Shown here piece after piece: positions 17,026 to 26,500 of a DNA stretch of 64,000 bases. Under the pieces are notes generated by a model that made no database searches, was not told where the DNA came from, and saw nothing but the letters and a program-made list of their open reading frames with translations. The stretch is from Allocatelliglobosispora scoriae (lineage in GTDB: Bacteria; Actinomycetota; Actinomycetes; Mycobacteriales; Micromonosporaceae): assembly GCF_014204945.1 (NCBI RefSeq), contig NZ_JACHMN010000002.1, positions 1,068,503 to 1,132,502 on the forward strand, written 5' to 3'. The position numbers and the translations under genes were made by a program. Each line of letters opens with the position of its first letter. Position 1 is the first letter of the stretch.

Positions 17026-18290
17026 AGACCTTTCTCGCCGAGCTCGCCGAGGAGGCGCCGGTGGCCCGGGCCAGCGTCGACGTGATGTGGCACGCGGGCC
17101 GCCGTCGACGCCGCCGCACCAGGGCGCTCACGGTCGCCGCGGCCGTCGCCGCGCTCGCGGCGGCGATCGCGCCCGTCGCGCTTCCCGGCACGGCACCGCG
17201 GCCGCGACCCGCCGACGGCGAACTGCCCGCCCTCCCCCGTTCCGTGAGCGTGCCCTACCTCTGGCACCGCACTCTCGGCGAGGCGCCCAACGGCCCGGCT
17301 CTGGCGGTGCTGGGGCCGATGCGCAAGATCCTGACCAACGTCGGCGACGACCCGCTCGACCTGCCGGGGCAGCTCGCGCGGACCGGGGCGACCGTCGTGA
17401 TCGGACAGGACGGCTCCTACCGGCTGATCCACGGCGCCGCCGGCCCCGTCGTGCTCTCACCGGACGGTCGCCATCTCGCCGAGTCCGCCTCGGTGGAGGA
17501 GGGCGTGACCCCGCTGCTGCGCCTGATCGACCTCACCTCCGGCACGGCCCGCGAGGTCCCGGGCGACCTGGTGCTCGCCTGGTGGCCCGACAGCAGCCGT
17601 CTGCTCGCCCGCGACAGCCTCGGCGCCCTGATCAGCATCGATACCGCCACCCTCGTCGAGCGGACGATCGCCCTGCCGGGCGGGATCGTGGGTGCGGCGG
17701 TCTCTCCGGACGGCACCCGCATCGCCTATGAGGTGGATCCGCAGCCCGGCACGCCGGGCTGGCATGCCCTGATCGTGAGCGATGTCCGGGGTCTGCCGGA
17801 GGCCCGGTGGGAGCTCAGCGACAGCCAGCGACTGGCCGGTCCGGCGGCGTGGGCGCCGGACGGCCGGTCGGTGGCGCTGCTGGACGGGATCGACGACGAA
17901 GATCGGTCGGTGCTGCGGTGGGACATCGCCGACGGCCGGGCCACGAGCCTGGGCTCGATGCGGGGGAGGCCGCCGCAGCAGGTTGTCGGGTGGCGCGGAG
18001 GTCGCCCGGTCCTCACCGTCGGCGACGGGAGGACCGAGAACGTCAGCGTCGGCCTGCTTCGCGCCGACGGCACGCTGGAGACCCTCATGACCACCGACGG
18101 GAGCTCCCTGCAACTGCCGCAGCAACTCGTGAACCGGGATGTGCCCAGCGGTCCCCCGCTGGACCCGCCGACCTTCGAACCCGCGACCTGGTTCTGCTGG
18201 GTCGTGGGCACGGCAGCCCTGATCATCGCCGCCCTGGCGACCGTGCTCATCAGGTTGCGGCGGCGACGGCGACAGCTCGGAGCCCATTGA
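17022..18290 (+). CDS. Membrane propeller protein coupled to the SigE-type sigma factor (putative anti-sigma/sensor)
   Basis: A 422-residue protein. About 35 cytoplasmic residues with an Arg-rich patch (HAGRRRRRRTRAL) precede a membrane helix at about 36-55. The external part (about 60-385) contains WD40/TolB-like strands such as VLSPDGRHLAES, VSPDGTRIAYE and WAPDGRSVALLD. A second helix at about 392-412 ends in a basic tail. The ATGA overlap with the sigma gene and the topology fit a sensor that holds the sigma factor; the classical zinc anti-sigma motif (HxxxCxxC) is absent, so the mechanism is inferred. Confidence 0.75.
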   Translation: MKTFLAELAEEAPVARASVDVMWHAGRRRRRRTRALTVAAAVAALAAAIAPVALPGTAPRPRPADGELPALPRSVSVPYLWHRTLGEAPNGPALAVLGPMRKILTNVGDDPLDLPGQLARTGATVVIGQDGSYRLIHGAAGPVVLSPDGRHLAESASVEEGVTPLLRLIDLTSGTAREVPGDLVLAWWPDSSRLLARDSLGALISIDTATLVERTIALPGGIVGAAVSPDGTRIAYEVDPQPGTPGWHALIVSDVRGLPEARWELSDSQRLAGPAAWAPDGRSVALLDGIDDEDRSVLRWDIADGRATSLGSMRGRPPQQVVGWRGGRPVLTVGDGRTENVSVGLLRADGTLETLMTTDGSSLQLPQQLVNRDVPSGPPLDPPTFEPATWFCWVVGTAALIIAALATVLIRLRRRRRQLGAH

Positions 18291-18533
18291 CCAGCATCAC
18301 GATGCGCGTCAGCGTCCGGTCCGCAGTGTCATGGTCTTGCGTGGCAACGCTTCGAATCAAGCAATGAAGTGTCTATATATTGCATACGTGTGTCAGCGGG
18401 GTTACGGTCCCTGTAGCACCGTCCTCCCTGTCCCGGCGCGCGGCTCATCGATCACCATCACCGCACGGACCTCCCCGCTCAGGGGTTCGCGCGGCGATGA
18501 GTCGCGCCCGCCTCCGTCGAGAGTGAGCAACCC
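18291..18533 (+). promoter_or_regulatory. Upstream region of the GH87-like gene
   Basis: About 240 bases with an AT-rich patch at 18350-18390 (TGTCTATATATTGCATACG), the most likely promoter position for the long secreted-enzyme gene. No defined operator is visible. Confidence 0.35.
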
Positions 18534-21500
18534 ATGCCCCGTTCCACCCGAACCGACGGCCGAGGTCTCCGCCTCGGCGCCCTGCTCGTCGGCAGCGTCC
18601 TGGCCGCCGCGAGCCTCGTCGCCCTCACCGCCGGCCCGGCGGCGGCAGCCGCGACCGGAGGCGTCGGCGCGGCCCTGCCCTACGTCCAGGTGCAGGCGGA
18701 GAACGCCGCCACCAACGGCACCGTCATCGGCCCGTCGGCCGTCTACAACACGCTGGCGTCCGAAGCGTCCTACCGCAAGGCGGTGACGCTACAGGGCAAC
18801 GGGAAGTACGTCGAGTTCACGACGCCGACCCCGACCAACTCGATCGTCTTCCGCTACAGCATCCCCGACTCCGGCGGCGGCTCGGTCTACACCGCTCCCC
18901 TGTCGCTCTACATCAACGGCACCCGGTCGACCAACTTCACGCTGACCAACGCCTACAGCTGGTATTACGGCGGGTACCCGTTCACCAACTCGCCGGGCAG
19001 CAACCCGCACCACTTCTACGACGACGTCAACCGCCTGTTCACCCAGACCTACCCGGCCGGGACGAAGTTCAAGCTGCAGGTGGACTCGGACTCCACCGCC
19101 TCGTCCTACACGATCGACTTCGCCGACTTCGAGAACGTCGCCGGTCCGCTGTCGCAGCCGGCCGGTTCGATCTCGCTGACCAGCCGGGGCGGCGACCCGA
19201 CGGGCGTCGCGGACTCCACCGCCGCCCTGAACTCGGCGATCAGCGCCGCGGGCGGCGGCGGCACGGTCTGGATCCCGCCGGGCACCTTCAAGATCCTGGG
19301 CCACATCGCGGTCAACAACATCACCATCAAGGGTGCCGGCATGTGGCACTCGCGTACGCAGGGCGACCGGATCGGCTTCTACGGCAACTACGCGCCGACG
19401 CCGAGCAGCGGCGTACACCTCGCGGATTTTGCGATCTTCGGCAACGTGCAGGAGCGCAACGACGGCGACCAGGTCAACGGCATCGGCGGCGCGATGAGCA
19501 ACTCCACCGTCGACCGGGTCTGGATCGAGCACACCAAGGTCGGCGCCTGGATGGACGGGCCCTTCACCAACCTCGTCTTCAACACGATGCGCCTGCGCAA
19601 CTACACCGCCGACGCGATCAACTTCCACAACGGTGTCACCAACTCGCGCGTCACCAACTCCGACGTGCGCAACGCCGGCGACGACGGCCTCGCCATGTGG
19701 GCCGAGCAGAACGCCGACGTCAACAACTCGTTCGACCACAACACCGTGCAGTACCCGATCCTCGCCAACGGCATCGCGATCTACGGCGGGCACGACAACT
19801 TCGTCACCGACAACCGGGTCATCGACTCGGGCCTGACCCAGGGCGGCGGCATCCACGTGGCGCAGCGGTTCGCCTCGACGACGCTGGGCCGCACCGACGT
19901 GCTGCGCAACACGATCATCCGGTCCGGCAGCCTCGACCCCAACTGGCAGTTCGGCGTCGGCGCGCTGTGGTTCGACGCCCGCGACGGCGGCATGACCGGC
20001 CTGACCAACGTCGACAACATCCTGATCCAGCAGAGCCCGTTCTCGGCGATCCACTTCGTCTCCGGCTCCAACATCACCAACGTGAAGATCAACAACGCGA
20101 CGATCCAGAACACCGGCACCTGGGTGGTCCAGGAGCAGGTCGGCGGCTCGGCGACGATCACCAACAGCACCGCCACCGGCACGCAGGCACCGGCCGCCGT
20201 CTACAACTGCGGCGTCGGATTCACCCTCACCGACGGCGGCGGCAACTCGGGCATCTTCGGCTCGACCGGGTGCAGCAACATCACCAACCCCGCGTTCCCG
20301 CCCTACCTGCCCGACAACGGCTCGGCGATCTCGGTGAGCCCGAGCGCGGTCGGCTTCGGCTCCGTCGCGACCGGCACGACGAGCGCGGCGCAGGCCGTCA
20401 CCGTCACCAACTCGGGCAGCGCGGCGGCACCGGTCACCTCGATCACCACCTCGGGCGACTTCAGCCAGACCAACACCTGCGGCAGCAGCATCCCGGCCGG
20501 GTCGTCCTGCACCGTCAGCGTCCGGTTCGCCCCGACGGCAGCCGGTGCGCGCAGCGGCAACCTCGTCGTGACCGCCGCCGGTGTGACGAGCACCGTCCCG
20601 CTCTCCGGTACGGGCGTCGCACCCGGACCGATCCTCAACGCCAACCCGACCAGCCTCACCTTCCCGGCCACGGTCGTCGGCAGCCCGGCGGCGACGCAGA
20701 CCGTCACGGTCACCAACTCCGGCACCACGTCGGCGACCGTCTCCGGGGTCACCGCGAGCGGCGACTTCAGCCAGACCAACACCTGCTCGACCCTCGCGGT
20801 CGGCGCGTCCTGCACGGTCACGGTCGGGTTCACCCCCACCGCGTCGGGGTCGCGCACCGGCGCCGTCACCCTCACCAGCAACGCCAACAACAGCCCCACC
20901 ACGATCGCGCTCACCGGCAGCGGGATCGGCACCAACACCAACATCGCGCTCGGCAAACCCGCCACGGCCAGCAGCCAGGTCAACGGCACCCAGGCCCCGG
21001 CGACGGTGACCGACGGCGACGCCAACACCTACTGGGAGAGCGTCAACGGCGCCTTCCCGCAGTGGGTGCAGGTCGACCTCGGCTCGGCGACGAGCATCGG
21101 CAGGGTGGCCCTGAAGCTGCCCCCGCCGACGGCCTGGGCCACCCGGCAGCAGACGCTCTCGGTGCAGACCAGCACCAACGGCACGTCGTTCGGCAGCGTC
21201 GCGTCCGGGAGCTACACGTTCAACCCGGCCACCGGCAACACGGTGTCGATCACGTTCACCGCGACGAGCGCCCGCTACGTCCGGATCAACATCACCGCCA
21301 ACACCGGCTGGGCGGCGGGTCAGCTCTCGGAGCTCGAGGTCTACCCGAGCGGCTCCACCCCGCCCAACTCGGCGACGCTGAGCACCAACCCGGGCTCGCT
21401 CACCTTCGCCACCCAGGCGCTCAACACGACGAGCTCGCCGCAGACCGTGACGGTGACCAACACCGGCACGGCGGCAGCGGCGATCGCAGGCGTCGCGGTC

Positions 21501-22097
21501 AGCGGCGAGTTCCTGCAGACCAACACCTGCGGCAGCTCGCTCGCGGCCGGTGCCTCCTGCACGGTGAGCGTCAGCTTCCGGCCGACCGCCTCCGGTGTGC
21601 GGACCGGCTCGCTGACGATCACCAGCAACGCCACGAACAGCCCGACCACCGTCGGCCTCTCCGGCACCGGTGCGGGCACGACCAGCACCAACCTGGCGGC
21701 GGGCAAGCCGACCAGCGAGTCCAGCCACGCCGACGTCTACGGCTCCGGCAATGTGACAGACGGCAACCAGGGCTCCTACTGGGAGAGCGCCAACAACGCG
21801 TTCCCGCAGTGGGTGCAGGTCGATCTCGGCTCGGCACAGAGCGCCAGCCGCGTGGTGTTGCAGCTGCCCGCGGGGTGGGGTGCGCGTACCCAGACGCTCT
21901 CGGTTCTGGGCAGCACCAACGGGACCACCTGGACCACGCTGAAGGCCTCGCAGGGCTGCGCCTTCGCGCCGGGGAGCAACAACACGGTGACGATCACCTT
22001 CACCGCGTCGACCCAGCGCTACTTCCGGCTGAACTTCACGGCCAACACGGCCTGGCCGGCGGGGCAGATCTCGGAGTTCCAGGTCTGGAACATCTGA
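18534..22097 (+). CDS. Secreted GH87-like alpha-1,3-glucanase (mycodextranase type), multi-domain
   Basis: A 1187-residue exported enzyme. Signal peptide to about residue 40 (GPAAAAA). A CBM35/CBM6-like domain (about 47-205; VQAENAATNGTVIGPS) is followed by a right-handed parallel beta-helix (about 210-590) with the GH87 look, including the acidic cluster Asp383-Asp384 in NAGDDGLAMW as likely catalytic residues. Then alternate HYDIN/ASPM-like Ig modules (about 598-700, 702-800, 945-1045) and two F5/8-type-C/CBM32 modules (about 805-940 and 1048-1187). The enzyme should hydrolyse alpha-1,3-glucan of fungal walls or dental-plaque-type polymers. A terminator with a U-tract follows. Confidence 0.88.
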   Translation: MPRSTRTDGRGLRLGALLVGSVLAAASLVALTAGPAAAAATGGVGAALPYVQVQAENAATNGTVIGPSAVYNTLASEASYRKAVTLQGNGKYVEFTTPTPTNSIVFRYSIPDSGGGSVYTAPLSLYINGTRSTNFTLTNAYSWYYGGYPFTNSPGSNPHHFYDDVNRLFTQTYPAGTKFKLQVDSDSTASSYTIDFADFENVAGPLSQPAGSISLTSRGGDPTGVADSTAALNSAISAAGGGGTVWIPPGTFKILGHIAVNNITIKGAGMWHSRTQGDRIGFYGNYAPTPSSGVHLADFAIFGNVQERNDGDQVNGIGGAMSNSTVDRVWIEHTKVGAWMDGPFTNLVFNTMRLRNYTADAINFHNGVTNSRVTNSDVRNAGDDGLAMWAEQNADVNNSFDHNTVQYPILANGIAIYGGHDNFVTDNRVIDSGLTQGGGIHVAQRFASTTLGRTDVLRNTIIRSGSLDPNWQFGVGALWFDARDGGMTGLTNVDNILIQQSPFSAIHFVSGSNITNVKINNATIQNTGTWVVQEQVGGSATITNSTATGTQAPAAVYNCGVGFTLTDGGGNSGIFGSTGCSNITNPAFPPYLPDNGSAISVSPSAVGFGSVATGTTSAAQAVTVTNSGSAAAPVTSITTSGDFSQTNTCGSSIPAGSSCTVSVRFAPTAAGARSGNLVVTAAGVTSTVPLSGTGVAPGPILNANPTSLTFPATVVGSPAATQTVTVTNSGTTSATVSGVTASGDFSQTNTCSTLAVGASCTVTVGFTPTASGSRTGAVTLTSNANNSPTTIALTGSGIGTNTNIALGKPATASSQVNGTQAPATVTDGDANTYWESVNGAFPQWVQVDLGSATSIGRVALKLPPPTAWATRQQTLSVQTSTNGTSFGSVASGSYTFNPATGNTVSITFTATSARYVRINITANTGWAAGQLSELEVYPSGSTPPNSATLSTNPGSLTFATQALNTTSSPQTVTVTNTGTAAAAIAGVAVSGEFLQTNTCGSSLAAGASCTVSVSFRPTASGVRTGSLTITSNATNSPTTVGLSGTGAGTTSTNLAAGKPTSESSHADVYGSGNVTDGNQGSYWESANNAFPQWVQVDLGSAQSASRVVLQLPAGWGARTQTLSVLGSTNGTTWTTLKASQGCAFAPGSNNTVTITFTASTQRYFRLNFTANTAWPAGQISEFQVWNI

Positions 22098-22111
22098 CAC
22101 GTCGATGGATG

Positions 22112-22146
22112 ATGCGGTGCCGCCGGGCTGACCGGCGGCACCGCAT
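22112..22146 (+). terminator. Rho-independent terminator of the GH87-like gene
   Basis: Perfect 15-bp arms (22112-22126 and 22132-22146), a five-base loop and a following TTCTCTTT tract: the most classical terminator in the window. Confidence 0.85.
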
Positions 22147-22283
22147 TTCTCTTTGACAGCGGCTCGGTGGCCGGGTGACACTGGCCGGGTCAGAGCCGAG
22201 GGGCGCTGCGACGGACCCCGGTCCGCCACGCTCGGCTCGCCTTCCCTTCGGGACAAGGGCGCCTCCTATCGGAGGTGTCGTCG

Positions 22284-23129
22284 ATGTCCCCCATCGTTGT
22301 CGAGCTGGTCACCTACCCCGTCAAGGGCTGCGCGGGAATCTCGCTGCCCACGGCGGTGCTGACCCCGGCCGGCCTCGCCCACGATCGAAGCTTCATGGTC
22401 ATCGGCACCGACGGCGGCTTCCGCAGCCAGCGCCGGGACCCGCTGCTGGCGATCATCCAACCCTCGGTCAGCGCGGACGGCACCCGGCTCGACCTGAGCA
22501 TGCCGGGCCTGGAACCGGTCGGCATCGACGTCGACAGCACCGGCCCGCGCCGGGACGTGGAGCTCTTCGGCGCGCCCTTCCAGGGCATCGACCAGGGTGA
22601 CACGGTCGCCGAGTGGCTCTCGGCGGCCCTGGGCGCGCCGAGCCGCCTGGTCCGGGTGCCGCCGGAGCACGCGCGGGTCACCGGCGGCCTCACCCCCGGC
22701 ACCGCCGGGTACGCCGACGGGGCCGCCGTCCTGATGCTCTCCCTGTCGTCGCTGGACCTGCTCAACCAGCGGATCACCGACAGCGGCGGTCGACCGGTGC
22801 CGATGGGCCGATTCCGCCCCAACATCATCGTCGGCGGCTGGGACGAGCCGCACACCGAGGACGGCGTCGAGCGGGTCACCATCGGCGGTGGCGAGCTGGC
22901 CCACGGCAAGGTGGCGATCCGGTGTGCCGTCACCCTGGTCGACCAGGGAAGCGGTGTGCCATCGGGGCCGGAGCCGCTGCGTACGCTCGCCGATTACCGC
23001 CGGATGGAGGGCGGCGGGGTGGGGTTCGGCACCACGTTCGCCGTACTGCGGACCGGCGGGCTCGCGGTCGGCGACGACGTGATCGTCACCCGGCGGCTCG
23101 ACCGAGTCGTTGCCGCGCAACGATCCTGA
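22284..23129 (+). CDS. MOSC-domain protein with N-terminal beta-barrel
   Basis: A 281-residue protein of the MOSC N/MOSC type, relatives of YcbX and mARC, which bind a molybdenum cofactor and reduce N-hydroxylated compounds. The N-terminal barrel begins IVVELVTYPVKGCAG and shows LAHDRSFMV; the MOSC domain has RFRPNIIVGGW and the conserved cysteine in KVAIRCAVTLVD, the position expected to ligand molybdenum. ATG 22284 is chosen because GGAGG lies eight bases upstream; the GTG at 22275 overlaps that site. Its TGA stop falls inside the first copy of the 54-bp repeat. Confidence 0.88.
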   Translation: MSPIVVELVTYPVKGCAGISLPTAVLTPAGLAHDRSFMVIGTDGGFRSQRRDPLLAIIQPSVSADGTRLDLSMPGLEPVGIDVDSTGPRRDVELFGAPFQGIDQGDTVAEWLSAALGAPSRLVRVPPEHARVTGGLTPGTAGYADGAAVLMLSLSSLDLLNQRITDSGGRPVPMGRFRPNIIVGGWDEPHTEDGVERVTIGGGELAHGKVAIRCAVTLVDQGSGVPSGPEPLRTLADYRRMEGGGVGFGTTFAVLRTGGLAVGDDVIVTRRLDRVVAAQRS

Positions 23130-23174
23130 CACTTGTTGCAGGTTTCGCGGCGTGTCCAGCATTAAAATTCAGGG
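23121..23174 (+). repeat. 54-bp inverted repeat, copy 1
   Basis: Matches the reverse complement of 33470-33523 at 50 of 54 positions. It contains CGGCGTGTCCAGCATTAAAA. The MOSC stop codon TGA is supplied by its CGATCCTGAC end. Together the copies bound a 10.3-kb segment. Confidence 0.85.
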
Positions 23175-23500
23175 GGGTGCGTCGGGACATAGCGGCGATC
23201 AACCGATGACGGACAGGCCCGCAGCCATGGCGATCACGCTGCGTATCGCGGTCCTTACTCAGTCGCCGCAGATGACGTCGGCGAGGCGCCTAGCGGACGA
23301 GGTTGCCCGGCCGTTCGGCCATCGATAACGAACGGTGGCCAGGGAAGTTGCTGGTTGTGGCCCGTTGGCCATCGACACGTCAGAAACCCGCCCAGGAAGT
23401 TGTCAGGAATCCGACCAACACCCGATTTCCGACCGGGAGTAAGGAGTGCCATTATCCGTCCGCATCGCGGTCACACCTTCGCCGGATCGGGGCGGGAAAT
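23175..23500. other. Gene-free region before the PQQ dehydrogenase
   Basis: About 325 bases between the repeat and the next start. It holds a short inverted repeat around CCGTTCGGCC...CGAACGG (about 23311-23336) but no clear promoter consensus. A 66-codon open extension of the downstream frame lacks signal-peptide character and is treated as non-coding. Confidence 0.35.
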
Positions 23501-26500
23501 ATGCGTAAACGTCAGGCTCACCGGAGGATTCTCTCCGCGGCGGCATGTCTGTCGCTCTGCTTGATGCTGAGCATCGGCTCAGTCTTCACGAGCGCCAAAC
23601 CGGCCCTGGCCGACACCTTCAGCGACCCGTCGTTCACGACCGAGGTCGTCGCGACGGTGGCGCCATACACCCTGGTGGGCCTGGAGTACGCCCCCGACGG
23701 CCGCCTGTTCGTGTGGCAGAAGAACGGCATCGTCCGGGTGATCAAGAACGGCGTCCTGCTGCCGACCCCCTTCATCAACCTCTCGTCGAAGGTCAACACC
23801 TACGACGATCGAGGTTTCTGGGGGCTCACCTTCGACCCGGACTTCCTCACCAACGGCTACATCTACATGTCCTATGTGTACGAGAACACCGCCGAGACCA
23901 ACGACTCCTCGCCGCGGACCTCGCGGCTGACCCGGGTGACCGCCAACCCCGCCAACCCCGATGTCGCCCTCCCCGGCAGCGAGATCATCCTCCTGGGCTC
24001 GGTGAGCACCGCGCCGTGCAGCTCCAACCCTGTGGGCTCCGACTGCATCCCGGCCGACGGCCCCGCGCACACGATCGGCGAGATCCTCTTCGCGCCCGAC
24101 GGCAAGATGCTCGTCGGCAACGGCGACGGGTCCTCGGCCGCCTTCGCCGACCCGGCGGCCCTGCAGGCGCAGAACCTCGACAGCTACAGCGGCAAGATCC
24201 TGCGGCTCAACAAGGACGGCAGCGCACCGACGGACAACCCGTTCTACAACGGGTCCAACTCGATCCGGTCCAAGGTCTGGCTCTACGGCGTCCGCAACCC
24301 GTTCCGCTTCTCGCTCCAGCCGGTGACCGGCGACATCTGGTTCGGCGACGTCGGCTGGAACACCTGGGAGGAGATCGACCGGGGCGTACGCGGCGGCAAC
24401 TACGGCTGGCCGTGCTACGAGGGTGCGGGCACTGTCTCGGCCTACGCGTCCAAGCCCGCCTGCACCTCCCTCGTCGCTAGCACGGTGAAGGCGCCCTACA
24501 ACACCTACAACCACAGCATCGGCACCGCCGCGATCGGCGGCCCGTTCTACACGGCGACCGTCTACCCCACGCAGTACCGGGGCAACTACTTCTACGCCGA
24601 CTACTCCGGCAACTACATCAAGCGGATCACGTTCGACGCGAGCGGCAACCCGACCGGCATCCAGCCCTTCGCCACCAACGTCGAGGCGCCCGTGTCGATC
24701 ACGCTCGGCCCGGACGGCCAGCTCTACTACCTCTCCTTCACCACCGGCGAGATCCGGCGCATCCGCTACAACGGGCCGTCCGCAGCCGCGACCGCCACCC
24801 CGACCGCGGGCTATTCGCCGCTGACCGTGGCATTCTCCAGCGCGGGCAGTGTCAATCCCGGCGGCGGCGCGCTGACCTACCTCTGGGACTTCGGCGACGG
24901 CGCGACCTCGACGGCGGCGAACCCGTCGCACACCTACACCGCGCCCGGCATCGCCTCCTTCAACGCGGTGCTCACGGTGACCAACGCGGGCGGCGCCAGC
25001 TCCACCTCGACCGTGAAGGTCACCGTAGGCAGCGGGCCGCCGGTCCCGGTGATCAGCGCACCCGCGACCGGCCTCGCCGTGCAGCCCGGTGACACCGTCT
25101 CCTTCCAGGGATCGGCGGGCGACCCCGAGGACGGCACGCTCGCACCGGCCTCCCTGAGCTGGACGGTCCTGCTGCACCACAACACCCACGTGCACACCTT
25201 CGTCGGCGGCTCCGGCACGTCGGGCAGCTTCGTCGCCGAAGACCACGGCCCGGTGGGGACCTTCTCCTACGAGATCATCCTGACCGCGACCGACAGCAGC
25301 GGGCTGAAGACCAGCACCAGCGTCAACGTGGCGGTCGGCAGCGACACCATCGCGCCGTCAGTGCCCGCGTCGCTGACCGCCACCCCCTCCGGCCTGAACA
25401 TGGGCGTCGGTTGGGCCGCCTCGACGGACAACTCGGCGGTCGCCGGCTACCGGGTGCAGCGCTGCCAGGGCTCCGGGTGCAGCACGTTCGCCCAGGTCGG
25501 CGCACCGGACACGACCAGCTTCATCGACACCGGGCTCGCCCCGCTGACGACATACAGCTACCGGGTCGCGGCGGTCGACGCCACCGGCAACGTCAGCGCC
25601 TACTCCGCGGCGGTCACGGCGACCACCGGCGCCGACGCCCGCCCGCCGGGCCTCGTCGCCGGCTACGCCTTCGACGCCGGCTCCGGCACCACGGCGGCTG
25701 ACATCTCCGGCAACGGCAACACCGGCACGATCACCGGTGCGACGTGGGCGACCGGAAAATACGGCGGCGCGCTCAGCTTCAACGGCACGAGCGACGTGGT
25801 CCGCGTACCCACCTCCGCGTCTTTGAACGTGGGAGCGGCCATGACGCTGGCCGCCTGGATCCAGCCGACGGCCGCGCAGAGCGGCTGGAAGACGATCATG
25901 CAGCGGGAGACCGACGCCTACTTCCTCAACGCGAGCAACTCCACCGGCGCGCTCTTCCCCTCGGGCGGCGCGACTGTCGGCAGCAGCACCCAATGGCTCA
26001 GCGGCTCCACCGCGAGCCCGGTCGGCGCCTGGACCCACGTGGCGCTGACCTATGACGGCTCGCTGCTGCGGCTCTACGTCAACGGTGTCCAGGTCAACTC
26101 CAAGGCCGCGACCGGCGCCGTGCAGTCGTCGAGCAGTCCGCTGTGGATCGGCGGCAACAACCCCTACGGCGAGTATTTCCGCGGTCTGATCGACGAGGCC
26201 GAGGTCTACAACCGGGCGCTCACCGTCGCGGAGATCCAGACGGTGATGACCGACCCGCTGCTGCCGCCGGTCGCCGACACGACCGCACCGAGCACCCCGA
26301 CCGGGCTCACCGCCACCTCCGGCGGCGGTAGCCAGATCAACCTGGCCTGGACCGCGTCGACCGACAACGTCGGCGTCTCCGGCTACCAGATCGAGCGCTG
26401 CACCGGTGCGAGCTGCTCGAACTTCGCCCAGGTGGGCACGGCGAGCAGCGCGAGCTTCGGCGACACCGGGCTCGCGGCCACCACGAGCTACACCTATCGG

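Noticed and set aside
18789-22256. Minus-strand open frame of 1155 codons opposite the GH87-like gene
   Set aside because: Arg/Ala/Gly/Val-dominated translation without motifs, produced by the GC-biased codon positions of the real gene on the other strand.
23579-25246. Minus-strand open frame (and 25358-27874) opposite the dehydrogenase
   Set aside because: Low-complexity antisense translation; the plus frame shows signal peptide, propeller and repeat modules.
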